Part shown: one piece after another, positions 44,077 through 53,941 of the stretch
Position numbering within the stretch: position 1 is the stretch's first letter
Layout: each line of letters opens with the position of its first letter
DNA from: Polynucleobacter sp. JS-JIR-5-A7
GTDB lineage: Bacteria > Pseudomonadota > Gammaproteobacteria > Burkholderiales > Burkholderiaceae
Reading direction: 5' to 3'
NCBI RefSeq assembly: GCF_018687935.1
Contig: NZ_CP061308.1
Coordinates: 1,234,048-1,298,047, forward strand
Length of the DNA: 64,000 nucleotides
Notes under the pieces: generated by a model
What the model saw: only the letters and a program-made list of their open reading frames with translations
Database searches by the model: none
What the model was told of the DNA's origin: nothing
Position numbers and translations under genes: made by a program

Positions 44077-45417
44077 TCAATCCTGAAAGGGATGTTGGAG
44101 AAGAATGGTTTCATCACGCTCTGGTCCTGTAGAAACCATTGCGATTGGCTTACCAGCCACTTCTTCAATACGGCGCAGGAAATTTTGCGCCTCTACAGGT
44201 AGCTTATCCCACTCGCGAATCCCAAAAGTGGTGCCTTTCCAGCCTGGGAAATCTTCATAGATTGGCTCACATCGAGCTACTGACTCTGCGCCCCGCGGCA
44301 ATACATCTAACTTCTTGCCATCGAGCTTGTAGCCCACGCACAAGCGAATGGTTTCGAGGCCATCGAGCACATCCAGCTTGGTAATGCACAGACCTGATAA
44401 ACCATTGATCTGAATCGAGCGCTTCAAAGCAGCAGCATCTAACCAGCCAGTGCGACGGGGACGACCGGTAACAGAACCAAATTCCTTGCCAACTTCAGCA
44501 AGACGAATACCAATAGGATCTTGTCTTGCTGGATTGTCATGATCATAGAGCTCGCTTGGGAATGGGCCCGCACCAACACGCGTGCAATAGGCTTTCGTAA
44601 TACCCAAGATATATTGAAGTGAATCAGGACCAACACCAGAACCCGCCGCTGCATTGCCCGCTACGCAGTTACTAGAAGTCACATATGGATAAGTACCATG
44701 ATCGATATCGAGCAAGGTACCTTGCGCACCTTCAAATAAGAGGTTTTGACCCGCTTGCTCAGCAGCATATAAAGCGCTAGAGACATCGACTACCATTGGC
44801 TTGATGCGCTCTGCATAAGACATCGCTTCAGCAAGCGTCTTCTCATAGTTGACAGGCTCAGCGCCGTAATAGTTGATAAGCATAAAGTTGTGATACTCCA
44901 AGTTCTCACGCAATTGCGCTGCAAACTTTTCCGGATAGAACAAATCTTGTACGCGCAAAGCACGACGTGCTACTTTATCCTCATAAGCCGGGCCAATGCC
45001 ACGCCCGGTTGTACCGATCTTGGCTTCCCCACGCTTTTTCTCACGGGCATGATCAATTGCTACGTGGTACGGGAGAATCAAAGTAGTGGCTTCGGAGATT
45101 TTTAGACGGGATTGGACATCTAAACCGGCATCTTCAAGCTCGCCGATTTCTTTAAAGAGCGCCTCTGGTGACAGCACCACACCATTGCCGATGTAACAGA
45201 TCACCTCTTTATGCATGATTCCAGAAGGAATCAAACGCAAAATCGTTTTCTTACCACCAATGATTAAGGTATGACCAGCATTGTGACCACCCTGAAAGCG
45301 CACAACTGCTCGAGCGTGATCAGTTAACCAATCAACTACCTTACCTTTGCCTTCATCACCCCACTGGGTGCCAATGACAACGACGTTACGACCTTTTGCT
45401 TGCTGCTTTGAAGACAT
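44077..45417 (-). CDS. purA: Adenylosuccinate synthetase
   Basis: GTP-dependent conversion of IMP to adenylosuccinate in AMP synthesis. From the ATG at 45417 it is 446 residues; TGGAT lies seven bases upstream, and a TTG at 45429 is less likely. Motifs: the N-terminal GTQWGDEGKGKVVDWL with the catalytic Asp, GGHNAGHT, and GRPRRTGWLD near residue 310. In other Burkholderiaceae purA also follows hisZ, as here, at the end of the hfq-hflX-hflK-hflC-hisZ group. Confidence 0.97.
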   Translation of the reverse strand: MSSKQQAKGRNVVVIGTQWGDEGKGKVVDWLTDHARAVVRFQGGHNAGHTLIIGGKKTILRLIPSGIMHKEVICYIGNGVVLSPEALFKEIGELEDAGLDVQSRLKISEATTLILPYHVAIDHAREKKRGEAKIGTTGRGIGPAYEDKVARRALRVQDLFYPEKFAAQLRENLEYHNFMLINYYGAEPVNYEKTLAEAMSYAERIKPMVVDVSSALYAAEQAGQNLLFEGAQGTLLDIDHGTYPYVTSSNCVAGNAAAGSGVGPDSLQYILGITKAYCTRVGAGPFPSELYDHDNPARQDPIGIRLAEVGKEFGSVTGRPRRTGWLDAAALKRSIQINGLSGLCITKLDVLDGLETIRLCVGYKLDGKKLDVLPRGAESVARCEPIYEDFPGWKGTTFGIREWDKLPVEAQNFLRRIEEVAGKPIAMVSTGPERDETILLQHPFQD

Positions 45418-45489
45418 ATTGAAATCCAAAAAGATAATGACAAATTAGGTTAAGTGATTACTTGATTAATCAATCGATTGCTACTGACT

Positions 45490-46650
45490 TTAGTTCTTCT
45501 TTACTTCCCAAGAGTTACCCTGCTTCACCAATGCTCGATCACATTCATATTCAGCTGCCTCAACGGATTCTCCGGCGAGAACCTGAATCACTACTTCACC
45601 ACGATTGCGCAATTCAGTGATGGCATTTTCTAAGACCACATCCTGAACCCAAGGTGCAAGGATAGCGAATTTACGAACCTGTAAAGGTGACAAGCTAGCC
45701 AATGTAAGTAGATCCAAGGAAAATCCAGTAGCAGGCCGGGAGCGACCAAAGGCCTGACCCACCTGGTCATAGCGCCCGCCTCTAGCTATCGGTTGCGGCA
45801 AGCCATCTACATAAGCTGCAAACATCACACCGCTGTGATATTGATAGCCACGCAGATCAGCTAGGTCAATGCTGAGCTCTATACCTACATTAGCATTTGC
45901 TGCAGAAACTATCCGCTCTAAGTCTGCTAATGCCTGATCAATAGCAGCATGCTTCGGTAGCACCTGCTTTGCCTGAGCTAGCACTTCAGCGCACGGACCA
46001 TTTAATTCTGTCAATGCAAGCAAAGCGTCAGCAATCTTGGCAGGCAAACAGGTTGCCCATTGTTGTAAACGAGGGCGATCCTTGGTCTGCAAAAGGCCAT
46101 ATAAAGTTTCAATGGTTTCTTTAGCGAGCTTTTGATCAGCCAAAATACCAGTCAAGATGCCAGCGTGTGACAAATCTAAATACACCTTTTTGAGACCAGC
46201 TACATCCAGAGTCTTGAGCAATAAGGTAATAGCTTCAAAGTCCGCTTCCCAATTGGCGCAGCCATAGATCTCTGCACCCAATTGCAATTGTTCGCGTGAT
46301 GAGCTACCTACGGGGGTGCGTGCATGCGCAACCGAGCCCGCATAGCAAAGCCGAGTAACACCTACCCGATTTAATAAGTGCGCATCGATACGCGCGACTT
46401 GTGGAGTGATATCCGCACGCAAGCCCAAGGTGCGACCTGATAATTGATCAACCAATTTGAAAGTTTGCAAATTGAGATCAGAACCCGTGCCAGTTAAGAG
46501 TGAATCCAAGAACTCCAAAATTGGAGGAGCCACTAGTTCATAGCCATAGGATTGATAAAGATCCAAGATGGCACGACGCAAAGACTCTACCTTGCGAGCC
46601 TCAGCTGGCAAAACGTCTGCAATATCTTCAGGAAGTAACCAACGATTCAT
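45490..46650 (-). CDS. hisZ: ATP phosphoribosyltransferase regulatory subunit HisZ
   Basis: A HisRS paralogue that activates the short-form HisG at the first step of histidine synthesis. The 386 residues show the class II synthetase fold (MNRWLLPEDIADVLP, YGYELVAPPILEF, ADITPQVARI) and a C-terminal GGRYDQVGQAFGRSRPATGFS segment, but lack the tRNA anticodon-binding domain of real HisS, which is encoded separately at 53942. Position between hflC and purA is typical of Burkholderiaceae. Confidence 0.95.
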   Translation of the reverse strand: MNRWLLPEDIADVLPAEARKVESLRRAILDLYQSYGYELVAPPILEFLDSLLTGTGSDLNLQTFKLVDQLSGRTLGLRADITPQVARIDAHLLNRVGVTRLCYAGSVAHARTPVGSSSREQLQLGAEIYGCANWEADFEAITLLLKTLDVAGLKKVYLDLSHAGILTGILADQKLAKETIETLYGLLQTKDRPRLQQWATCLPAKIADALLALTELNGPCAEVLAQAKQVLPKHAAIDQALADLERIVSAANANVGIELSIDLADLRGYQYHSGVMFAAYVDGLPQPIARGGRYDQVGQAFGRSRPATGFSLDLLTLASLSPLQVRKFAILAPWVQDVVLENAITELRNRGEVVIQVLAGESVEAAEYECDRALVKQGNSWEVKKN

Positions 46651-46670
46651 GATCTAAATGATTCGCTTTC

Positions 46671-47540
46671 TTATTTTTTATGCAGAAACTTGAAGAACTC
46701 ACCATTCGGCTCCACCACCATCACATCTTTCTTATCCTTGAAAGAGTTACGGTAGGCCTCCAAGCTCTGATAGAACTGCGCAAACTGTGGATCACGTCCA
46801 AATGCTTCGGCATAGAGTGAGGTAGCCTTAGCATCTCCCGCCCCTTTGATCTTTTGAGCATCACGATAGGCTTCAGCCAAAATCGTATCGCGTTGACGCT
46901 CTGCATTAGCGCGAATTTTGTCAGACTCTGCTGCACCAGTAGAGCGCAACTCATTGGCTACACGCTTACGCTCAGCCTCCATCCGGCGATAGACTGAATC
47001 ACTAATCTCAGCCAAGAGGTCAACACGTTTTAAGCGGACATCCACAATTTCTACGCCAATATCAGATGCATCAACCGCGACCTTCTTGCGAATACCTTGC
47101 ATCACTTCTTCACGCTGATCAGAAATCAATTCACGGACTGTGCGCTTGGTGAACTCTTCATTTAATGCGGATCGCACTAGTTGCGTTAAGCGATCTTGCG
47201 CCAGGCGCTCATCACCTTTGAAGCTAATGAAGAATTTACGAGGATCAACAATGCGCCACTTCACATAAGAATCTACGAGCAGATTTTTCTTCTCAGCAGT
47301 AATGAAGCGCTCTGCCTCTGGATTATCAATTGTCAAAATACGACGGTCGAAGAAACGCACACTCTCAAATGGACCTGGATACTTCACCTGCAGACCCGGT
47401 TTCTCAATCACGCGCACGATCTGACCAAAAGAGAACACAACGGCGAACTTGCGTTGATCCACAACAAAGATACTGGAAGACAGTACATAGACGAGCGCAA
47501 TAAATGCAACCGCAGCGACGATCAGACGATTAGCATTCAT
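46671..47540 (-). CDS. hflC: Membrane protease modulator HflC
   Basis: A 289-residue SPFH/prohibitin-domain protein with one N-terminal membrane helix (LIVAAVAFIALVYVLSSS) and a periplasmic coiled-coil. It forms the HflKC cage that surrounds and modulates the FtsH protease. Markers are VDQRKFAVVFSFGQIVRV and the Ala/Glu/Arg-rich helix after residue 180. Its start overlaps the end of hflK by one base. Confidence 0.96.
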   Translation of the reverse strand: MNANRLIVAAVAFIALVYVLSSSIFVVDQRKFAVVFSFGQIVRVIEKPGLQVKYPGPFESVRFFDRRILTIDNPEAERFITAEKKNLLVDSYVKWRIVDPRKFFISFKGDERLAQDRLTQLVRSALNEEFTKRTVRELISDQREEVMQGIRKKVAVDASDIGVEIVDVRLKRVDLLAEISDSVYRRMEAERKRVANELRSTGAAESDKIRANAERQRDTILAEAYRDAQKIKGAGDAKATSLYAEAFGRDPQFAQFYQSLEAYRNSFKDKKDVMVVEPNGEFFKFLHKK

Positions 47541-49039
47541 TAACGGCTCTCCCGATCACGACTACGCAAACCATCGCGCTTATCCGCTGACCTATCATTA
47601 CTAGAGCTTGGGCTTACTACAGGCGCTGCAGTAGTTGGCGCAGGATTATTAAGCCCTGTTGCTCCACCCACTGTGACAGAACCAGTTGGGGTGCTAGAAG
47701 AAGTTGTGTTGCCTTGATTAAGAGGAGCGCCAGTAGCTTGTGCGGTCTCTGCGCTGACCTGCGCAACAATCTTATCGAGCGGCAAATACAACAAACTATT
47801 ACTCTTGGTCGTATCAACCAAAATCTTAGTCACATTGTTATACATTTCGCGCATCGTATCGATATACATGCGATCACGAGTCACTTGTGGCGCCTTAGAA
47901 TATTCCACCAAGATTTGCTTAAAGCGAGTTGCGTCACCCTCTGCAGTAGCTACTACACGAGCCTTATAGCCCTCTGCCTCTTGAATTAAGCGAGCTGCAG
48001 TACCCTTAGCGCGCGGGATGATGTCATTGGCATAAGCCTGGCCTTCACTCTTTAAGCGTTCTTGATCTTGACCAGCCTTCACCGCATCGTCAAATGCAGC
48101 TTGCACTTGTTCTGGTGGTTGTACGTTTTGTACCGTAACGCTCGTGACATAAATGCCTGTCTTATAGCTATCTAAAATCTTTTGAATCGAATTGGCAAGA
48201 TCAATACCAATCTTCTCGCGCCCTTCGTATAAAACAGTATCCATCTTGCTACGAGCGACAATCTCGCGCACGGCTGTCTCAGCAGCTTGGATGACTGCAG
48301 CATCAGGATCACGATTGTTAAATAAATAATCAGTTGGGTCTTTTAAGCGGTATTGCACAGCAAAACGCACATCAATAATATTTTCATCTTCAGTCAACAT
48401 CGAAGAGTCTTTTTGATTAGTCGCTTTAATCAATACCGGACGGCCCACTTCAACGGAGCGCACGCCCGAGAGATTGACTGTTTCAGCAGACTGGAGTGGC
48501 CATGGGAAATGCCAATTAATACCAGGCTTAGCGGTGTAGTCGTATTTACCAAAACTCAGAACAACTCCCGCCTGACCTTCTTGGATAATGAAAAAACCAC
48601 TGCACACCCAAGAGAAGAGGAAGATCGCCAGCGCTACTAGCGGACCACTCTTGGAGCTAAAGGGGTTTGTAAAATTAAAGTTTGGTCCAGCAGAACCGCC
48701 ACCGTTACCACCACGCTGTGATGGCGGAGGAATATCGCCACTGTTGGGTTTTTTAGCGGAAGCGCCTGAATTCGTACCTGGCTTTTTCTTACCGCCAAAG
48801 ATACCGGCAATCTTGTCATTGAAATCGCGCCACAACTCATCCAAATCTGGTGGACCATCTGGCTTGGTTGGCTGCTTATTTGGCTGACCTGTTGGTGGAT
48901 TTTGATCAGGCTCTACTTTTGGAGCTTGCTCATTGGCCTGCCCTTCTTTGGCATCCTTGGAATCTTTGGATCCGTTGTTGTGGCTATTGCCCCAACCTGG
49001 ATCATTGACCGAAAAAAGGTCTAAAAATTTACGCATCAT
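47540..49039 (-). CDS. hflK: Membrane protease modulator HflK
   Basis: The larger partner of HflC, 499 residues. A long, polar cytoplasmic N-terminus (Gly/Asn/Lys/Pro-rich, about 140 residues) precedes a membrane helix (LVALAIFLFSWVCSGFFII), then the SPFH domain (IQEGQAGVVLSFGKY) and a periplasmic coiled coil. A Ser/Thr/Pro-rich low-complexity C-terminus (about residues 435-499) extends beyond the common core. It starts inside the end of hflX (11-base overlap). Confidence 0.95.
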   Translation of the reverse strand: MMRKFLDLFSVNDPGWGNSHNNGSKDSKDAKEGQANEQAPKVEPDQNPPTGQPNKQPTKPDGPPDLDELWRDFNDKIAGIFGGKKKPGTNSGASAKKPNSGDIPPPSQRGGNGGGSAGPNFNFTNPFSSKSGPLVALAIFLFSWVCSGFFIIQEGQAGVVLSFGKYDYTAKPGINWHFPWPLQSAETVNLSGVRSVEVGRPVLIKATNQKDSSMLTEDENIIDVRFAVQYRLKDPTDYLFNNRDPDAAVIQAAETAVREIVARSKMDTVLYEGREKIGIDLANSIQKILDSYKTGIYVTSVTVQNVQPPEQVQAAFDDAVKAGQDQERLKSEGQAYANDIIPRAKGTAARLIQEAEGYKARVVATAEGDATRFKQILVEYSKAPQVTRDRMYIDTMREMYNNVTKILVDTTKSNSLLYLPLDKIVAQVSAETAQATGAPLNQGNTTSSSTPTGSVTVGGATGLNNPAPTTAAPVVSPSSSNDRSADKRDGLRSRDRESR

Positions 49040-50270
49040 TAGAAAAGTAGCTTCGGTTAGGAATCGGATTAAATTCGGATGACTCTGGTCGTTCAGGTAA
49101 AGGTGCTAAAAACTCGTCCGGGGCCAGCTGGGTCTTAGCACGGTTGTGTTCACTCCTCATTTTATCAGTCATTTGGGAGCATTCCGCCAAGGCTGACCTC
49201 ATTAAATCAAGGCCTAAGCCTGTTTGGGCTGAGAGGAAAACTTCGCTCGGAAAACCTTGGTTATCCCGCTCTAAAACCGCCCCGCGGGTGAAGGTTTGGG
49301 GCATTAAATCGATCTTATTCATCACCTCAATGCGCGGGATGTCGTCAGCCCCGATTTCTTGTAAAACCGCCTCAACTTCCGCTTTTTGCTCCCTAGCAAC
49401 TGGGCTGCAGGCGTCAATTACATGCAATATCAGGTCGGCATGGATCGTTTCATCCAAAGTAGCCCTAAAGGCCTCGACCAATTGGTGTGGCAAATCGCGG
49501 ATAAATCCGACGGTATCTGACACCACAATCGAGCCTACCCCCTCTAAATGGACTCTTCTAGAAGTGGTATCTAAGGTGGCAAAGAGCTGATCAGCAGCAT
49601 AAGTGCCCGCCTTGGTCAACGCATTGAACAACGTTGATTTACCAGCATTGGTATATCCCACTAAGGAAACGGAGAACACATCCTGACGATTGCGCGCCCT
49701 TCTTTGGGTTCTTTGCTGACGCTGTAGTTTTTCTAATTCATTTTCAAGGCGCTTAGCTTTGGTCGCCAACATCCGGCGGTCTAACTCCATCTGGGTTTCA
49801 CCCGGTCCACCGCGGACACCAATACCACCCCGCTGACGCTCTAAGTGACTCCAAGCGCGCACGAGGCGAGACATGCGATAACGCACTTGCGCTAGTTCGA
49901 CTTGGGTCTTACCGATGTGGCTTTGCGCGCGTTGACTAAAGATATCCAAAATCAAACCCGTGCGATCCATCACATGATGACCAATATGACGCTCTAAGTT
50001 CCGCTGCTGCGTCGGGGATAAAGGATGATTGAAGATAGCTAATTCAGCGTCATGCTCTTCCATCACGCGCTTTAACTCATTCGCCTTTCCAGAACCAATG
50101 AATAAAGCGGGATCGGTTCTACCCTTTCGCGCAATGACACTCGCTGCGGGTATAGAACCAGCGCTATCAGCCAAGAGGCTGAGTTCAGCCATACTGTCTG
50201 CAAAATCTTCGCGTCCGGTATCTACACCAACCAGAACGGCGCGTGCTGCATCTACACCAGTTTTATACAG
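49029..50270 (-). CDS. hflX: Ribosome-associated GTPase HflX, probable CTG start
   Basis: A GTPase that splits stalled ribosomes. G-domain motifs are normal: GYTNAGKSTLFNAL, DTVGFIRDLPH and NKID. The first ATG (50192) would begin inside the HflX N-terminal domain. Upstream, the frame remains open for 26 more codons and encodes AARAVLVGVDTGREDF, the start typical of HflX. No ATG, GTG or TTG is available; the only plausible start is CTG at 50270, which overlaps the hfq stop (CTGTATAA) and has AGAAGAAG six to eight bases upstream. I therefore annotate 413 residues from CTG. Translational coupling with hfq is likely. Confidence 0.85.
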   Translation of the reverse strand: MYKTGVDAARAVLVGVDTGREDFADSMAELSLLADSAGSIPAASVIARKGRTDPALFIGSGKANELKRVMEEHDAELAIFNHPLSPTQQRNLERHIGHHVMDRTGLILDIFSQRAQSHIGKTQVELAQVRYRMSRLVRAWSHLERQRGGIGVRGGPGETQMELDRRMLATKAKRLENELEKLQRQQRTQRRARNRQDVFSVSLVGYTNAGKSTLFNALTKAGTYAADQLFATLDTTSRRVHLEGVGSIVVSDTVGFIRDLPHQLVEAFRATLDETIHADLILHVIDACSPVAREQKAEVEAVLQEIGADDIPRIEVMNKIDLMPQTFTRGAVLERDNQGFPSEVFLSAQTGLGLDLMRSALAECSQMTDKMRSEHNRAKTQLAPDEFLAPLPERPESSEFNPIPNRSYFSNDA

Positions 50271-50514
50271 AGCTAGCTTCTTCTACACGGAAATCAATCG
50301 CACGAGCAGGAACGATCGTGGAGATTGCATGTTTATAAACCATCTGCGTTACGGTGTTGCGCAGTAGTACAACGTATTGATCGAATGACTCGATATTGCC
50401 TTGCAATTTAATACCATTCACAAGATAGATTGAAACAGGAATGTGCTCTTTACGTAGTGCATTTAGAAACGGATCCTGCAACAATTGGATTTTGTTGGGG
50501 TTGTTATTACTCAT
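50263..50514 (-). CDS. hfq: RNA chaperone Hfq
   Basis: Sm-like hexameric RNA chaperone for small RNAs, 83 residues. Sm1 is LQDPFLNALRKEHIPVSIYL with NGIKLQGNIESFDQYVV, and Sm2 is YKHAISTIVP. The C-terminal tail is short, as in other betaproteobacteria. It begins the hfq-hflX-hflK-hflC group. A GGAG ribosome site lies before the ATG. Confidence 0.98.
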   Translation of the reverse strand: MSNNNPNKIQLLQDPFLNALRKEHIPVSIYLVNGIKLQGNIESFDQYVVLLRNTVTQMVYKHAISTIVPARAIDFRVEEASSV

Positions 50515-50639
50515 ACTGCTCCTTATTTATTTTTGACTTGCTTTATTTTGGGAGTCTTGCTTTTTGCTGATTATTTTTTTACTGAATACCTCTAAAACTG
50601 TTGTTACCTAGCTATCTATATTGGGCTTAATTACATAAA

Positions 50640-50654
50640 AATCAAGGCTTGATT
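50640..50654 (-). terminator. Weak palindrome after der
   Basis: AATCAAG-C-CTTGATT followed by TTTT on the minus strand, 28 bases after the der stop. The loop would be small and the stem AT-rich, so it is at best a weak terminator separating der from hfq. The rest of the 168-base gap is AT-rich leader and holds no gene that I can see. Confidence 0.3.
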
Positions 50655-50682
50655 ACTTCCAAGATGAAAAGCTTATCCCAAA

Positions 50683-52047
50683 CTAGCGCTTTTTGCCCTT
50701 TTTACCTTTATCTGCATCGACGTAGGGGTTTTTGGCGGTATTCATCTGAATCCGTAAGGGCGTACCGCGCAGCTTAAAGACATCCCTAAAGCGACCTTCT
50801 AGATAGCGTTTATAGCTATCGGTCACGCCACTCAATGATGTTCCATGGATCACAACGATCGGAGGATTCATGCCCCCTTGGTGTGCATAACGCAATTTAG
50901 GGCGACCCATGCCAACCCGTTTTGGCTGTTGGTGTTCCACTGCCTCTTGCAGAATGCGGGTCAAACGTGGGGTTGGCAATTTCGCCATGGCCGCTGCATA
51001 AGCAGCATCCACATCTTTAAAGAGCTCTTTTAAGCCAGTCCCTTTTTTCGCAGAAATCGGATGGACGTTAGCAAAGTCTAGAAAGCGCAACTTTTGCGCA
51101 ATCTCTAAACGGGCACGTTCTTTGACGTATGAATCGATGCCATCCCATTTGTTGACGGCAACAACCAGTGCACGCCCTGCTTCCACAATAAATCCTGCGA
51201 TATGCGCGTCTTGCTCAGAAATATCTTGCTGAGCATCGAGCATCAGAATCACCACATTGCAATCAGCAATCGCTTGCAAGGTTTTAACCACAGAGAACTT
51301 CTCAATCGCTTCAAAGACTTTTCCACGGCGACGCAAGCCTGCCGTATCCACCAAGATATACGGCTTGCCATTCCGCTCAAACGGAACTTCAATCGCATCA
51401 CGGGTGGTTCCTGGCATATCGAATGCAATGACGCGCTCCTCACCAATCAATTTATTGATCAAGGTCGACTTACCCACATTAGGACGACCTACTACTGCAA
51501 TCTTCATCGGACGATTTGGATCGCTCGCTAATTCTGCTTCGTCTGGCTCGGGGATGCCTAATGAATCAAGTGCATCGTCAATCAGGCCACGAACACCATC
51601 CCCATGCGTAGAAGAGATCGGGAACGGCTCACCCAAACCAAGCTCATGAAAGTCTGCAGTGACAACCCCTGCTTGCATACCTTCGGTTTTGTTCACCGCC
51701 AGAATGATGGGCCTACCAGTCTTACGCAAGAAGTCGGCAATCACGCGGTCTTGTGGCGCCATACCCAAGCGGCCATCTACCAAGAAAATCACAATGTCAG
51801 ATTCAGCGACCGCTTGTTTCGTTTGCTTGGCCATCTCGGCAACAATGCCGGTCTTTGCAACCGGCTCAAAACCACCGGTATCCACGCAAATAAATGCACG
51901 CTCGCCAATACGGCCTTTGCCATAGTGACGATCTCTCGTTAAACCAGAAAAGTCTGCAACTAAGGCATCACGTGAACGCGTTAAGCGATTAAAAAGTGTC
52001 GACTTCCCAACGTTGGGGCGACCGACAATAGTGATGACTGGATTCAT
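50683..52047 (-). CDS. der: Ribosome biogenesis GTPase Der (EngA)
   Basis: A double-GTPase needed for 50S assembly, 454 residues. Both G domains carry GRPNVGKSTL (near residues 8 and 187), DTGGF / DTAGL and NKTEG / NKWDG. A C-terminal KH-like domain follows, ending in a Lys-rich tail (KGKKGKKR). It overlaps bamB by 4 bases, a bamB-der arrangement that is widely conserved. Confidence 0.98.
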   Translation of the reverse strand: MNPVITIVGRPNVGKSTLFNRLTRSRDALVADFSGLTRDRHYGKGRIGERAFICVDTGGFEPVAKTGIVAEMAKQTKQAVAESDIVIFLVDGRLGMAPQDRVIADFLRKTGRPIILAVNKTEGMQAGVVTADFHELGLGEPFPISSTHGDGVRGLIDDALDSLGIPEPDEAELASDPNRPMKIAVVGRPNVGKSTLINKLIGEERVIAFDMPGTTRDAIEVPFERNGKPYILVDTAGLRRRGKVFEAIEKFSVVKTLQAIADCNVVILMLDAQQDISEQDAHIAGFIVEAGRALVVAVNKWDGIDSYVKERARLEIAQKLRFLDFANVHPISAKKGTGLKELFKDVDAAYAAAMAKLPTPRLTRILQEAVEHQQPKRVGMGRPKLRYAHQGGMNPPIVVIHGTSLSGVTDSYKRYLEGRFRDVFKLRGTPLRIQMNTAKNPYVDADKGKKGKKR

Positions 52048-53210
52048 TTTGGACTGTACGCTGCAATTTTTCCACCCTGAGATTGAATCAAGATGAGGCC
52101 ACCCACGGCAATAGGTGCGGCTGAGATTGGACTACTATCGTGACGAATACGTGCGACCATCTCGCCATTCGCCTGAGAAAATGCATGCACATAACCTTGC
52201 GCGTCACCCATGAGCAATACTCTGCCCACTGCCAAAGGCTCACCGACATCACGGAAAGTCAGCTGGGTGTTTTCCCAAGCCTGAGTACCGTCCTTAGCGA
52301 CAAAAGCAGTGACATACGATTTTTCATTGGCAGAGAAGACTAATTCAGTACCTTGAGCAGTACCGGTGTAGCTCGAGTAATCTTTAAACCACAAGAGATT
52401 GCCAGTGCGGGCTTGACCACAACCAATGCGGCCTTGATAGGAGACAGCGCAAATAATATCGCCTTGCATGCTCGGCTTGGCAGTCACATCATTCAAACGC
52501 TCGATCTCAGAGAAGCCTTTTGGAAAGGACACTGGGGTTTCCCAAACTAAACCGCCGTTAGCCATTGCAATCATGCCAAAGCGTCCACCAGCAAAACCGG
52601 TCACGATCACTTCATTATTGATTGGCAACATGCCATAGCCAACACGCAAGGACAATGCTGATTGTTGGCGTTGATAGATCCACTTACGCACGCCAGTTTG
52701 GGTATCCAAACCAATAAAGCGGTTGTCCAGCGCACGAATGACTACCACGCCACCGGCAACTACCGGCTCACTCAATACTTCGCTACCGACATTGACATTC
52801 CATAAAGCCTTACCGCTATCGTCATAGGCATACACATTGCCCTTAATACTCACAGCAACGGTAACCCGGCCATCTGAACCAGGGCCAATCGCCAAACGTT
52901 CAGGAACCGAAGCTTCCCAGACTTTATTGCCGGTTGCCAACTCAATTTTGGCTAGGTTGCCACGATGTGAGGCTGCATAGACTGCATCACCCGCTACGAC
53001 CGGATGAAAGTTAAAGGTTTCTGATGAGCCAACGCTCGTAGACCAAACCGGCTGCAAATCGAATTGGTTAGTGACTGGTACCAGTTCTGCTGGCTTGCGC
53101 ACGCGTGAACCGCCTGAACACGCGACCAAAGCGGTGGCAACCACCCCAATCAGCAGGGCGCTGCTAATGCGTTTTACTGCACGCTTCACTGAAACCTTCA
53201 TTGCGACCAT
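52044..53210 (-). CDS. bamB: Outer membrane assembly lipoprotein BamB
   Basis: A component of the BAM complex that inserts outer membrane proteins. About 388 residues; the ATG at 53210 overlaps the yfgM stop as TGATG. The signal sequence ends in the lipobox VALVAC-SGG, so the mature protein is lipid-anchored. The rest is an eight-bladed PQQ-like beta-propeller with repeats such as GKALWNVNVG, GVRKWIYQ and GTQAWENT. Confidence 0.95.
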   Translation of the reverse strand: MVAMKVSVKRAVKRISSALLIGVVATALVACSGGSRVRKPAELVPVTNQFDLQPVWSTSVGSSETFNFHPVVAGDAVYAASHRGNLAKIELATGNKVWEASVPERLAIGPGSDGRVTVAVSIKGNVYAYDDSGKALWNVNVGSEVLSEPVVAGGVVVIRALDNRFIGLDTQTGVRKWIYQRQQSALSLRVGYGMLPINNEVIVTGFAGGRFGMIAMANGGLVWETPVSFPKGFSEIERLNDVTAKPSMQGDIICAVSYQGRIGCGQARTGNLLWFKDYSSYTGTAQGTELVFSANEKSYVTAFVAKDGTQAWENTQLTFRDVGEPLAVGRVLLMGDAQGYVHAFSQANGEMVARIRHDSSPISAAPIAVGGLILIQSQGGKIAAYSPK

Positions 53211-53869
53211 CACTGAGCAATTCCTCCAACAGCATCTAACTTCACCTTCAGGAGGCGACGCGCCTCTTCAGGAAATTCTTTTGCTTGATCTAATGCTTTC
53301 CAAGCGTCTTGATAGCTGGCTTTTGCTTCTGCATTTTTCTTCTGCGCCAAATACCAATCACCCCGTCGCTCAAGCCATAAGGCTTCAAAACCAGCTACCG
53401 GCTTATCTTTGAGTATTTGATCGGCTTCAGCAAAATCCTTTTCACTGCCCTGCTCAATCAATTGCGACACCAAACGCAACTTAGCTAAAGCGAGATAGCC
53501 ATCATTAGAAGCATTCTTAGCAGCCCAGCGTAAATAATCTAGCGCTTTAGCATGGTCACCAGCATCCGCTGCGATGCGCGCCGCAATTAAACTCGACATC
53601 GGTGCATAGGGGGTGCGAGCATAGTCTTTTTGCAAATCATCCGCAGCACGCAAGGTTTGATCTTTATCGCCCTTAGTAATCGCGCCCACCATGGTCTCGT
53701 ATAACTTCGAAGCTTCGAGAGCCTGGCTATTACGCCACCACTGATAACCGCTATAGGCAGCATAAGCAAATAAAGCTACAGTCACCACACCCGTTATCAG
53801 GTTGCGATACTTTTGCCAAAATGCTTTGAGTTGGTCTAACTGTTCTTGTTCTTCTAGATCTAAAGGCAT
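53210..53869 (-). CDS. yfgM: YfgM-like ancillary SecYEG translocon subunit
   Basis: A 219-residue protein with a short cytoplasmic N-terminus (LEEQEQLDQLKAFWQKY), one membrane helix (ITGVVTVALFAYAAYSGY) and a periplasmic TPR-like helical domain, as in E. coli YfgM, which links SecYEG to periplasmic chaperones. It lies between hisS and bamB, its usual place. Confidence 0.93.
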   Translation of the reverse strand: MPLDLEEQEQLDQLKAFWQKYRNLITGVVTVALFAYAAYSGYQWWRNSQALEASKLYETMVGAITKGDKDQTLRAADDLQKDYARTPYAPMSSLIAARIAADAGDHAKALDYLRWAAKNASNDGYLALAKLRLVSQLIEQGSEKDFAEADQILKDKPVAGFEALWLERRGDWYLAQKKNAEAKASYQDAWKALDQAKEFPEEARRLLKVKLDAVGGIAQ

Positions 53870-53941
53870 GTCAATCCGAGCTGATTTCGTGGTTAATTTC
53901 GTTCTTCATTTCTTGATGAATGTAATGACTACTAAGCCATT

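Noticed and set aside
49144..49590. 148-codon open frame opposite hflX
   Set aside because: Antisense to the conserved G domain of HflX, no recognisable motif and low-quality composition.
51257..51649. 130-codon open frame opposite der
   Set aside because: Antisense to the Der GTPase region; length is explained by the coding bias of the real gene.
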